Position numbers and translations under genes: made by a program. The notes under the pieces were generated by a model, which was given only the letters and a program-made list of their open reading frames with translations, had not been told where the DNA came from and did not search any database. From the NCBI GenBank assembly GCA_016177155.1, contig JACOVU010000029.1, positions 1-35,407 on the forward strand: a stretch of 35,407 nucleotides of DNA, given 5' to 3'. Origin of the DNA: Candidatus Omnitrophota bacterium. GTDB taxonomy: Bacteria; Omnitrophota; Omnitrophia; Omnitrophales; Danuiimicrobiaceae. Numbering within the stretch: the first letter of the stretch is position 1; every line of letters starts with the position of its first letter. Below are positions 8,497 to 17,016 of the stretch, piece after piece.

Positions 8497-10061
8497 GACC
8501 TCGCCTCCTTTAAAACGGCTTCGATCAAACCTGGAATGGTAGACACTTTTGCTTCTCGATCCACTTTTGCTCCAAACGCCAGAATGGTCTTCGAAGTAAC
8601 AGGCCCGATTGAGATGACCTTTGCTTCAATATGGCGTCCGTTCTTAAGCGCCTCAAAAAAATGCTGCGCGGTAGACGAGCTTGTGAAGGTGACATAATCA
8701 ATCGGGTATTGACGCACCAATTCCGCCACTCGGTGTTCGAGACCTGCTGGTTTTTCCGTCCGATAAACTGAAATTTCGGTCACTTGAGCGCCTAATTTCT
8801 TGAGTGAACGATTTAGAAAATCGGGTGCAATATTGGTCCTTAAAAGTAAAAACTTCTTTCGAGCGATCTTTAGTCCTTGAAAAGCGCGCACGAGACCTTC
8901 TGTGGTAAATACTTTTGGCACAAGATCTGGCTCGATCGAGAATGCATTCAGCTTTGCTTTTGTTCCTGGTCCCACCGCGGCAATCTTTAAGGAACTCAAA
9001 GTTCGGGTATCTTTCCCAAGTTCGCGAAATCGCTTAAAGAAAGCTTCCACACCATTTTCACTGGTGAATACAAGCCAATAATATTTCCGAATATTTTTAA
9101 CGGCTCGGTCCAAAGAGTGAAAATCGCGAATGGGGCTGACTTCAATGGTAGGAAGTTCCAAGACGCGCGCACCCAGGTTTTCTAATTCATCAGCAAGCTC
9201 GGAAGCTTGTTTTCGTGAACGGGTGACTAAAATCGTTTTTCCAAAAAGAGGTTTTTCCTCTCCGCCAGAATTCGGACGGATCCGTCCTTCGGCGGAAAAC
9301 CAGGCGAGTTTTCGACGCAAACGGTTCACTTCTCCAATTACGGTAATGGCGGGCGCTTGAAGTTTGGCTTCTTCTACTTTTTGAACAATGGTTGCGAGCG
9401 TGCCCGTCACAGTTCTCTGTTCCCCCGTTGTTCCCCACCGAATGACTGAAACGGGAGTTTTCCGTTTTCTTCCGTAACGAATCAACAAATCCACCACTTG
9501 GGGAAGTGCCTTCACCCCCATATAAAGCACGAGTGTTCCCTTGAGTTTCGCAAGGGCGTTCCAATTTAAATCTGAACCTTTTTTCGAAGGATCTTCGTGG
9601 GCTGTAATCAAAGTGACTTCGGAAGCAAGTTTGCGATGCGTCACTGGAATCCCCGCATAAGCAGGTGCTGCGATCCCTGCCGTAATGCCGGGGGAAATTT
9701 CAAAAGGAACTCGGTGGCGGGCGAGCCAAAGCGCTTCTTCTCCTCCTCTGCCAAAGACAAAGGGATCTCCCCCTTTCAAGCGAACGACACGCTTGCCTTC
9801 ACGTGCTAGCTTAACGAGCAAGGATTCAATCGACTTTTGCGGAGTCGAATCGGGATCACCGCCTTTTTTTCCAACATAAATCTGCTCGGCGTGCTCTGCA
9901 TGTCTTAAAATTTTTGGATGAACGAGATAATCATAGACCACCGCATCTGCTTCTTCGAGCACCTCTTTGGCGCGAAGCGTAAGCAGTTTCGGATCACCAG
10001 GGCCTGCGCCCACGATCGAAACAAAACCCTTTTTTTTCTGCAATCTACCTTTTTTCGCCAT
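8493..10061 (-). CDS. cobA-hemD: Fused uroporphyrinogen-III C-methyltransferase / uroporphyrinogen-III synthase (CobA-HemD)
   Basis: SUMT motifs VSIVGAGPGDPKLLTLRAKEVLEEADAVVYD, VRLKGGDPFVFGRGGEE, GIPVTHR; C-terminal HemD domain (ILVTRSRKQASELADELENLGARVLELPTIEV; YVTFTSSSTAQHFFE). Confidence 0.95.
   Translation of the reverse strand: MAKKGRLQKKKGFVSIVGAGPGDPKLLTLRAKEVLEEADAVVYDYLVHPKILRHAEHAEQIYVGKKGGDPDSTPQKSIESLLVKLAREGKRVVRLKGGDPFVFGRGGEEALWLARHRVPFEISPGITAGIAAPAYAGIPVTHRKLASEVTLITAHEDPSKKGSDLNWNALAKLKGTLVLYMGVKALPQVVDLLIRYGRKRKTPVSVIRWGTTGEQRTVTGTLATIVQKVEEAKLQAPAITVIGEVNRLRRKLAWFSAEGRIRPNSGGEEKPLFGKTILVTRSRKQASELADELENLGARVLELPTIEVSPIRDFHSLDRAVKNIRKYYWLVFTSENGVEAFFKRFRELGKDTRTLSSLKIAAVGPGTKAKLNAFSIEPDLVPKVFTTEGLVRAFQGLKIARKKFLLLRTNIAPDFLNRSLKKLGAQVTEISVYRTEKPAGLEHRVAELVRQYPIDYVTFTSSSTAQHFFEALKNGRHIEAKVISIGPVTSKTILAFGAKVDREAKVSTIPGLIEAVLKEARS
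9261..9296. repeat. 36-bp nested palindrome inserted in frame in the cobA-hemD linker
   Basis: TCCGCC AGAATTC GGACGGATCCGTCC TTC GGCGGA: 14-bp perfect palindrome (9274-9287) nested inside a TCCGCC/GGCGGA inverted repeat. It encodes exactly 12 codons, SAEGRIRPNSGG, on the minus strand. Confidence 0.8.
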
Positions 10062-10977
10062 TTCGAATCTCTTGTAAAATTCGAGCTCCGCCCTGTTCTA
10101 AAAGCTTCTCGGCAAGTTCTTTTCCAAGTGCTTCACCTGTTAAAAGAGCGCCTGAAACGGAGCTTCTCACTTCTTGAGTACCCCGCCACGAAAAAATCCC
10201 GCCTTTGACGGTGATCACATCACCAACAACGTTGGTAGCGACTCCCACAGGTAACTGACAACCGCCTTGAAGACGCCTCAAGAAACTTCTCTCGGCCAAA
10301 ATTCTCAAGTAAGAAAGTCTATGATTTAAAGGCGCTACCAGATTCTCGATCTCCGTATCTCCTTTTCGAATCTGGATCGCGAGCGCGCCTTGTCCTGCTT
10401 GGGGCAAACACCTATCTTCATCAAAAATCTCACTCACGTAATCTGAAAGACCGAGACGCTTGAGCCCTGCAAAAGCAAGGACCATTCCGTCCAATTCCCC
10501 GCCCTCGATTTTGCGAAGGCGCGTATCCACATTTCCGCGCATTTCGCACAAAACAAGGTCAGACCTCATCCGCTTCAGCTGTGCGATTCGACGAAGCGAG
10601 CTCGTTCCAATTTGAGCGCCTTGAGAAAGTTCGCTCAGCTTTTTCCTTCCGCGTGAAACAAGACAATCTCTCGGATCTTCACGCTCTAAAACTGCTCCCA
10701 ATTGCAAACCCTTCGGCAGTTCCGTTGCCAGATCCTTTGCGCTATGAACCGCTAAATCCACATCCCTTTGAAGAAGTGTCTGTTCAATCTCACGGGTAAA
10801 AATACCCGGCCCGAGTTCGCCAAAACGAGCGTGTTTTACTTGATCGCCCGTCGTCCGAATCTTCACCAATTCAAATTCAAGGGAGGGAAAGAGCAACTTA
10901 AGTTTCGCTTGGACCAACCCAGTTTGATAAAGTGCAAGCTTACTTCCGCGCGTTCCAATCCTAATGAGGGAGCGCAT
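10045..10977 (-). CDS. hemC: Hydroxymethylbilane synthase (porphobilinogen deaminase)
   Basis: IRIGTRGSKLALYQT, AVHSAKDLATELPKGL, GTSSLRR, GNVDTRLRKI, LPQAGQGALAIQ, GGCQLPVGV. Confidence 0.97.
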   Translation of the reverse strand: MRSLIRIGTRGSKLALYQTGLVQAKLKLLFPSLEFELVKIRTTGDQVKHARFGELGPGIFTREIEQTLLQRDVDLAVHSAKDLATELPKGLQLGAVLEREDPRDCLVSRGRKKLSELSQGAQIGTSSLRRIAQLKRMRSDLVLCEMRGNVDTRLRKIEGGELDGMVLAFAGLKRLGLSDYVSEIFDEDRCLPQAGQGALAIQIRKGDTEIENLVAPLNHRLSYLRILAERSFLRRLQGGCQLPVGVATNVVGDVITVKGGIFSWRGTQEVRSSVSGALLTGEALGKELAEKLLEQGGARILQEIRNGEKR

Positions 10978-12265
10978 CCTGTGCCGAAGATTCCTTCTCT
11001 TTCGTCTGAGAGGGTTTTCGTTCCTCCAAACGAAAGAGTGAATGAAGGGTTTCTAAATAACGTTCCATACCGCCAACTTTTGCAGATTCTTTCAATTTCT
11101 CGACGGGCGTATGGAGGAGACTCGCTTTAATTTTTTGAACCAAGCTCTTCAGCTCTTTTTCCCTACCTTTGAATTTAGGGGCTACTTTGGTTACCTCGGT
11201 TTCAACAATTTCATCAAAGTAAGCCGTTAATCTTTGAATCACTGGCCCAGCCTCCAAAAATTCATACCATTGGTCGAAGGATTCAAGCTCTCTTTCAATC
11301 ATGACCTCGCATTTGGAGATTTCTTTCTTCCTGAGCCTCAAGTTGGATTCGGAAACCGTTTTCAGATCGTCGATATCGTAAAGGTAAACGTCGTCGATCT
11401 CACCCACGCGGGATTCAACATCTCTCGGAACAGCAATATCAATAAAGAAAAGTGGCTTGTGGCGGCGTTCATTCATGACTGCTTTCACATCTTCATACTT
11501 GACAATCGCGTGAGGTGCGGCTGTTGAGGAAATCACGATATCGCTCGTCCGAATGGCTCTCAGCCAAGCATCAAATCCAATCGGTTTTGCCCCGTACCTC
11601 TGAGAAAGTTCGAGGGCGCGTTCATAAGTGCGGCTTGCCACCGTAATCTCGCCCGCGCCTGCTTTCACCAAATGTTTCATGGTCAGCTCGCTCATCTTTC
11701 CTGTTCCAAGAATCAAGACGCGTTCGCCTGTCAATTTTCCAAAAATTTTTTCAGCTAGTTCGACCGCGATGGAAGAAACGCTCACCGCCCCCTTACTAAT
11801 CTTCGTTTCCGTGCGAACTTTTTTACCGACGCGGAGTGCTCGTTCCACCAACTGGTATAGAATGGAATCGAGTGACTTCAGTTCATTGGCCATTTTGAAT
11901 GCATTGCGCACTTGCCCATAAATTTCATTTTCACCCACCACCAGTGAATCAAGCCCGCTCGCCACACGGAATAAGTGTCGCGCCGCCTCCCGTCCATGCA
12001 ATTGATAAAGATACTGACGGTAGGTACAACCCTCCAAACCATGGAAATCACTTAGGAAATGAATGAGGCTTTCCTCTACGCCCGAAAAACCCCGCCCATA
12101 AAGTTCAACCCGGTTGCAAGTAGACAAAACAAACCACTCGCGAAGACCTTCGAGGTCGCCCATCTTGACCAAGGCATCCGACAGTGCAGATTCCGAAAAG
12201 GCAATTTTCTCACGTATCTCTACAGGACAACTTTTGTGATTAAGACCCACACACACTAAATCCAT
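10961..12265 (-). CDS. hemA: Glutamyl-tRNA reductase
   Basis: VGLNHKSCPVEIREKIAF, VLSTCNRVELYG, VASGLDSLVVGENEIYGQVR, GTGKMSELTMKHL, FFIDIAVPRDVE. Confidence 0.97.
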   Translation of the reverse strand: MDLVCVGLNHKSCPVEIREKIAFSESALSDALVKMGDLEGLREWFVLSTCNRVELYGRGFSGVEESLIHFLSDFHGLEGCTYRQYLYQLHGREAARHLFRVASGLDSLVVGENEIYGQVRNAFKMANELKSLDSILYQLVERALRVGKKVRTETKISKGAVSVSSIAVELAEKIFGKLTGERVLILGTGKMSELTMKHLVKAGAGEITVASRTYERALELSQRYGAKPIGFDAWLRAIRTSDIVISSTAAPHAIVKYEDVKAVMNERRHKPLFFIDIAVPRDVESRVGEIDDVYLYDIDDLKTVSESNLRLRKKEISKCEVMIERELESFDQWYEFLEAGPVIQRLTAYFDEIVETEVTKVAPKFKGREKELKSLVQKIKASLLHTPVEKLKESAKVGGMERYLETLHSLFRLEERKPSQTKEKESSAQDALPH

Positions 12266-12268
12266 AAA

Positions 12269-13114
12269 TCAGCGCACTCCCGCATGAAGACCCGTATGAA
12301 ATAAACTCGTACCCAAAAAGGTAAAAAGGACCAAAACAAAAGCACCCAGGGACATCAACACAATACGTTTTCCTTTGATTTGAAGAACCTCGTGCAAATA
12401 AATGATGACAAGATAAACTGCCCAGGTCAAGAAACTTGCAAAAGACTTGGGCTCTTTTAAGATAAAACTTCCGAAAGCCGTTTTAGCCCAAAGTGCTCCG
12501 CTCAAGATGGCAAATCCCAATAAAATGACACCCCATTGAATGGTTCGGAACGCAAGCCGCTCCAAATCTTCGAGTGGGGGAAGTCGATGATAAAAGGTGC
12601 TCGAAGTTTTCTCTTTCAACGCTCGATTCAACACCAAATAAAAGAGAGCGGCAATAAAGGAAAGCGCAAAACTTGCATATCCAAAAAAGGCGGAAAGAAT
12701 GTGGATCAAGAAATAGCCGTCGTGGAAATGCTTAAAAAGCTCTTCATTGGGATGAAAAGGAAAAAAGACGGGGATTAAAAACAGAATCAGGACAGGCGTT
12801 AAAATCACGCCGAAGGTTTCCGTGCGCATTTGCCTGAGAAGAATCAGATAAACGAACGCAAGCGACCAAGCAAAAAACCCGGACGCCTCTCCCAGGGTGG
12901 TGACGGGCAGGTGAAATTCATTTGTCACGGACCGCGAGACTGAGAACGTCTCAGCGAAAATCAGAAGCGTATGAATCAAAAATCCAAGCTCGACAAAGCG
13001 CGCTGCCCAAATCACTCGCTTCTCGATAACGTTCAAAAACTCACTGGCAAAAAGAATAAACGCAATCGCATACGCACCGATCGCAAACAAGAGTAACCAA
13101 TAAACAAGATTCAT
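12269..13114 (-). CDS. Cytochrome c assembly (CcsA/HemX-like) membrane protein
   Basis: Multi-TM protein with HDGYFLIHILSAFFGYASFALSFIAALFYL; located between hemA and a siroheme-type dehydrogenase, as hemX/ccsA-like genes often are. Confidence 0.85.
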   Translation of the reverse strand: MNLVYWLLLFAIGAYAIAFILFASEFLNVIEKRVIWAARFVELGFLIHTLLIFAETFSVSRSVTNEFHLPVTTLGEASGFFAWSLAFVYLILLRQMRTETFGVILTPVLILFLIPVFFPFHPNEELFKHFHDGYFLIHILSAFFGYASFALSFIAALFYLVLNRALKEKTSSTFYHRLPPLEDLERLAFRTIQWGVILLGFAILSGALWAKTAFGSFILKEPKSFASFLTWAVYLVIIYLHEVLQIKGKRIVLMSLGAFVLVLFTFLGTSLFHTGLHAGVR

Positions 13115-13116
13115 TT

Positions 13117-13698
13117 CTATTTCCCCGTTTCAAGCAATTTAAATTCTGATGCCACTACTTTTTTAAAATGATTGCGGCGCGCCTCGGGAGCGTTTAAGGA
13201 TTGTTTGGTCTTCATGCGATCCTTGGACAATTTTTGTACCAAAGCAGAATATTTTGAACCAAATTCCTTTTCTAGTTTTTTCCGAAGCGTCTTGGCCAAA
13301 AGAGGACTTGCCCCTCCTGTTGAAATCGCGATTTGAAGTTTCCCGCGCTGAATGATCGACGGCACAATAAAAGTCGAATGCGTTGGATCATCTACCACAT
13401 TCACAAAAATCCCTTTTTTCTCGCACCATTCAAAAATAGTTCGGTTGAGCGCCTCATCTGAAGTTGCTGCCACCACAAGCTCAGGATTTTCTCCTTGCGG
13501 GATCTGAGATCCAAACCGAATATCGATTTTATTCGCCCGAGCAAACCGCTTAAAAGCCTTTGAACAATCATGGCTGATCACCAAAAGTTTTGCCCCTGCT
13601 TTGATCAGCGTCCGCGCCTTCCGAAGAGCCACGCCACCTCCTCCGAAAAGGAGCACTTTCTTTCCCTGAAGTTTAAGAAAAGCAGGATAGTATTTCAT
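13117..13698 (-). CDS. Precorrin-2 dehydrogenase / siroheme synthase N-terminal domain (Met8/CysG-N family)
   Basis: True start MKYYPAFLKLQGKKVLLFGGGGVALRKARTLIKAGA; NAD-binding plus STGGASPLLAKTLRKKLEKEF. The ORF track start at 13755 runs into a repeat element. Confidence 0.92.
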   Translation of the reverse strand: MKYYPAFLKLQGKKVLLFGGGGVALRKARTLIKAGAKLLVISHDCSKAFKRFARANKIDIRFGSQIPQGENPELVVAATSDEALNRTIFEWCEKKGIFVNVVDDPTHSTFIVPSIIQRGKLQIAISTGGASPLLAKTLRKKLEKEFGSKYSALVQKLSKDRMKTKQSLNAPEARRNHFKKVVASEFKLLETGK

Positions 13699-13805
13699 CC
13701 CCCACCACTTTCCAAAAATAAATCTGACAGCAATGCCGTCGTTATTGATGGACAATAAACATTATATTCGTAGTTCAATGCGTAGTATAAAAAGTGGTGG
13801 GGGAT
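13697..13805. repeat. Inverted-repeat element (family I, copy 1) from stop codon to start codon
   Basis: ATCCCCCACCACTTT (13697-13711) ... AAAAGTGGTGGGGGAT (13790-13805). Overlaps the TGA stop (13805-13807) of the upstream gene and the ATG start (13696-13698) of the downstream gene. Confidence 0.88.
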
Positions 13806-15226
13806 CATATAAATTTAAGACGGTTCCTCTCTAAGAATTCCTCAAACTCATTTTCCAACGTGAACTTTGGAATCACCCGCAACCCGCTCAACTCTTCCGC
13901 CGCTTCGATCGTTTCCTGATCCACAGGATCAACCATGGCAAGCTCCAGTGCATCATCTTTGATCGTGATCGGAACAACCCGATGATCGCGCACAAACTCC
14001 TCAGTTAAAATGCGGGCGAGGTCTTCGGTTAAAATATGGTTCTTAAGGCTCACATAACCCACTGAGAATTTCGACTCAAGCAGCTTCCCGACTTCACTGC
14101 TCGAAACCGCATTCATCCGAATCAGAACTTGACCGATTCTCTCCCCGGTTTCGACATGACGTTTGACTGCTTGATTGAGTTCTATTTCCGTAATGAGCCC
14201 TGCATCAAGCAACAACTGCCCAAGCGGTTTTGAGGTATCGCGCTTCTCATCGCTGGGTGAAAGCACTTCCAGGGACTCTTGAAGCGAGCTCAAGGGCATT
14301 TCTCGTCGATCGCGAAGATAATGACTTCCAGGTTGCGTCTTAAGATAAGCTTTCACTTCTGCGGCGTCACGAGCAACCTCCGCCATGCTGCGGTACGGCC
14401 GGTACAGATTCGTTACCGCTGCGATCGAAAGACTCATCAAAGGAAAAGAAACAGGAACACCGCTCCTGTTTTTCACGAGGACGGATTTACGTTTTCGGTC
14501 TGCATCCTCATAATGCGTCGGAATAATTCGGTCAAACTCTTGAAGGCAAAGTTGGGCAAAACGAGTTTCGTGATCCGTATCCGTCACCACTACAAAATCA
14601 TCACCTCCAATGTGGCCGAAAAAACTATTCCGATCCGCTTCGCTCAATTCAAGACATCTTGCAATCAATTGAGCCGTATGCCGAATCACTTGATCTCCCC
14701 GTTCAAATCCATATCGATCATTAAAAGATTTAAAGTGGTTGATATCCATATAACAAACCGAGAAAAGTTCACTTCGATCAATGCGTTTTCGAATGTTTTC
14801 TTCAATCGCAATACTACCGGGCAGGTTGGTAAGCGGATTCGCCTGAAGCCGTTCGCGGGCGCGGGTGAGATTGAGTTCAATCCGGAGTTGGAGCGAAAAG
14901 GCATCAAAGGGTTTAATCAAAAAATCGTCAAACCCGCGGTCGCGGCTCAAAACGAGCTCTCTGACTTCATTCTCCTCGGCCAACAACATAATCGGAACGC
15001 CCAGGCCGGTAATGCTCTGCTTCATTTTTTTGGCGAGGTTCACCCCATCCACCTCTTCCATCGTCGTACCCATTAAGACGAGATCGAAGCGAACCTTTTG
15101 AACCAAGCGAATCGCCTCATCGCTATGGGTGGCAATAAATACATCATAATTTCGAGCCAGAAGTCTCGCCTCTAGAAGAGCGAGCGTATCTGAATCTTTC
15201 TCTGCAATTAAAATTTTGTAACTCAT
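13805..15226 (-). CDS. REC-GGDEF-MshEN (T2SSE_N) protein, putative c-di-GMP signalling
   Basis: REC (ILIAEKDSDTLALLEARL), GGDEF domain with GGDDF motif (FGHIGGDDFVVV), C-terminal MshEN/T2SSE_N-like segment (PLGQLLLDAGLITEIELNQAVKRHVETGERIGQVLIRMNAVSSSEVGKLLESKFSVGYVSL). Confidence 0.85.
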   Translation of the reverse strand: MSYKILIAEKDSDTLALLEARLLARNYDVFIATHSDEAIRLVQKVRFDLVLMGTTMEEVDGVNLAKKMKQSITGLGVPIMLLAEENEVRELVLSRDRGFDDFLIKPFDAFSLQLRIELNLTRARERLQANPLTNLPGSIAIEENIRKRIDRSELFSVCYMDINHFKSFNDRYGFERGDQVIRHTAQLIARCLELSEADRNSFFGHIGGDDFVVVTDTDHETRFAQLCLQEFDRIIPTHYEDADRKRKSVLVKNRSGVPVSFPLMSLSIAAVTNLYRPYRSMAEVARDAAEVKAYLKTQPGSHYLRDRREMPLSSLQESLEVLSPSDEKRDTSKPLGQLLLDAGLITEIELNQAVKRHVETGERIGQVLIRMNAVSSSEVGKLLESKFSVGYVSLKNHILTEDLARILTEEFVRDHRVVPITIKDDALELAMVDPVDQETIEAAEELSGLRVIPKFTLENEFEEFLERNRLKFI

Positions 15227-15304
15227 CCCCCACCACTTTTCCTGATTAACTTTTCCAATCTAATCTTAGATCCGCTCACCAAATTGCAAAAAGTGGTGGG
15301 GGAT
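15225..15304. repeat. Inverted-repeat element (family I, copy 2) from stop codon to start codon
   Basis: ATCCCCCACCACTTTT (15225-15240) ... AAAAGTGGTGGGGGAT (15289-15304), 16-bp perfect stem. Overlaps the panB TGA stop (15304-15306) and the downstream ATG start (15224-15226). Confidence 0.9.
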
Positions 15305-16101
15305 CATCCCTTAAAACTCTCCTTCGATGAAGGAAAATGCTTTGAAAGTACATCTTTGCGATACTCGAGGACAGCTTTCCGAACAGCTTCACTCAAGTAA
15401 GCATATTGCCTGACAAACCGCGGTTTCACTTGAGATTCAAAACCAAGCATGTCATGAAGAACCAGGACTTGACCGTCTGTACTTGGCCCAGCTCCAATCC
15501 CGATCGTTGGAATCCTGAGTCCTTTCGTAATCCGCTTCGCCAGTGAATTTGGAACACATTCTAAGACAATCGAAAAAACACCCGCTCGCTCAAGCATCTT
15601 TGCGTCTTCGAAAATCCGCTCTGCTTCTTCTTCGGTCTTTCCCTGCACTTTATAGCCGCCGAGTTCGCGGACCGACTGTGGAAGCATGCCTAAATGCCCC
15701 ATCACGGGGACTCCAGCGCGAAGAATCGCCTGTACTTGCTTTAAAACTTTCTTGCCGCCTTCTAATTTCACTGCCTGAGCGCCCGCTTTTTTAAATTGCT
15801 TGGCGTTTGCCACTGCTACTTTCACATTGGAATAAGACCGGTACGGCATATCAACGACCAGAAAAGAACGGTGAACCGCACGGCGTGCTGCCTTCAAATG
15901 ATGGAGCATCTCTTCCATCGTAACGGGAAGTGTAGTCTCATAACCTAAAACTACCATCCCGAGCGAATCCCCAACGAGAACAATATCCACTCCCGCTTCG
16001 TCAACAATCTTGGCAAAGGGAAAATCATAGGCAGTTAAAACTGTGATTTTCCGCCGCTTTCTTTTCAAACCTATGATATTCCGAACGGTCATCCGATCCA
16101 T
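15304..16101 (-). CDS. panB: 3-methyl-2-oxobutanoate hydroxymethyltransferase
   Basis: KITVLTAYDFPFAKIVDEAGVDIVLVGDSLGMVVLGYETTLPVTMEEMLHH, AVKLEGG, GHLGMLPQSV, IGIGAGPSTDGQVLVLHDMLG. Confidence 0.97.
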   Translation of the reverse strand: MDRMTVRNIIGLKRKRRKITVLTAYDFPFAKIVDEAGVDIVLVGDSLGMVVLGYETTLPVTMEEMLHHLKAARRAVHRSFLVVDMPYRSYSNVKVAVANAKQFKKAGAQAVKLEGGKKVLKQVQAILRAGVPVMGHLGMLPQSVRELGGYKVQGKTEEEAERIFEDAKMLERAGVFSIVLECVPNSLAKRITKGLRIPTIGIGAGPSTDGQVLVLHDMLGFESQVKPRFVRQYAYLSEAVRKAVLEYRKDVLSKHFPSSKESFKG

Positions 16102-16136
16102 GACAGATTTCTGAAGAAACGCTTGAGGTCTCGATC

Positions 16137-17012
16137 CTACTTCTTGAGCTGGAGCGAAATGGCTTGAGCCAAATTTTCCATTAGGGTCATCGTTGTAAGC
16201 GGCCCAACGCCGCCGGGAACAGGGGTAATAAAAGCAGCCCGTTTTTTCGCCGTTTCAAAATCCACATCGCCCACCGTTTTTCCGCTCACCCGGTTAATGC
16301 CTACATCAATCACAATCGCCCCTTCTTTAATCCACGCTCCCGGAATCAGGGCAGGCTTCCCCGCCGATACCACAAGTACATCGGCGCGGCGCACATGGGA
16401 TTCGAGCATTCCTGATTTAAATGTTCCCGTGTGGCAAATGGTGCTCGTAATTTTCTTTCCGATCATGAGCAGGAATGCGGGAAGTCCCACAATTTTACTT
16501 GAACCGATGACAACCCCTTCTTTTCCAAAGAGATCAATTCCCGTTTCCTCAATAAGCCGAATGCACGAGCGAGCCGTGCACGGAGCGAGCCCTTCTTTGT
16601 GAATCACTAATTTCCCGAGGTTGCTCGTAGTCATCGCTTCCACATCTTTATCGGGATGAATCGCATCCAGCACTCGATCCACTTGAAAGGTCTTGGGAAG
16701 AGGCATTTGAACGATAATTCCATGAACTTTCGGATCGCGATTGGCGCGCTCAATTTCCCCAATGAGATCCGCCTCGCTTGCGGTCGAATCCAAGGTGGTG
16801 GTCTCGTGTTTAATCCCGACGGATTCTGCCGCGCGCCTTTGAGATTTTAAATAAAGTTCTGAGGCAGGATCTTCGCCTAACTCGATGGCGCGTAAGGTGG
16901 GCGGCATCATGAGTTGCTTTGCGTACTCCTTGATCTCACGCTCAACTTGAGTTCTGAGCTTTTCAGCGACTTTTTTACCTTCCAGGAGTTGTGCTTCCAT
17001 TATCTGCTCCAT
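16137..17012 (-). CDS. folD: Methylenetetrahydrofolate dehydrogenase / methenyltetrahydrofolate cyclohydrolase, divergent
   Basis: ASELYLKSQRRAAESVGI, VQMPLPKTF, DKDVEAMTTSNLG, PGGVGPLTTMTLMEN; start may be MEAQLLEGKKVA at 17000. Confidence 0.93.
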   Translation of the reverse strand: MEQIMEAQLLEGKKVAEKLRTQVEREIKEYAKQLMMPPTLRAIELGEDPASELYLKSQRRAAESVGIKHETTTLDSTASEADLIGEIERANRDPKVHGIIVQMPLPKTFQVDRVLDAIHPDKDVEAMTTSNLGKLVIHKEGLAPCTARSCIRLIEETGIDLFGKEGVVIGSSKIVGLPAFLLMIGKKITSTICHTGTFKSGMLESHVRRADVLVVSAGKPALIPGAWIKEGAIVIDVGINRVSGKTVGDVDFETAKKRAAFITPVPGGVGPLTTMTLMENLAQAISLQLKK

Positions 17013-17016
17013 CGCC

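Noticed and set aside
14279-15076. 265-aa plus-strand ORF opposite the REC-GGDEF-MshEN gene
   Set aside because: Antisense shadow ORF with no recognisable domain; the opposite strand has clear REC and GGDEF motifs.
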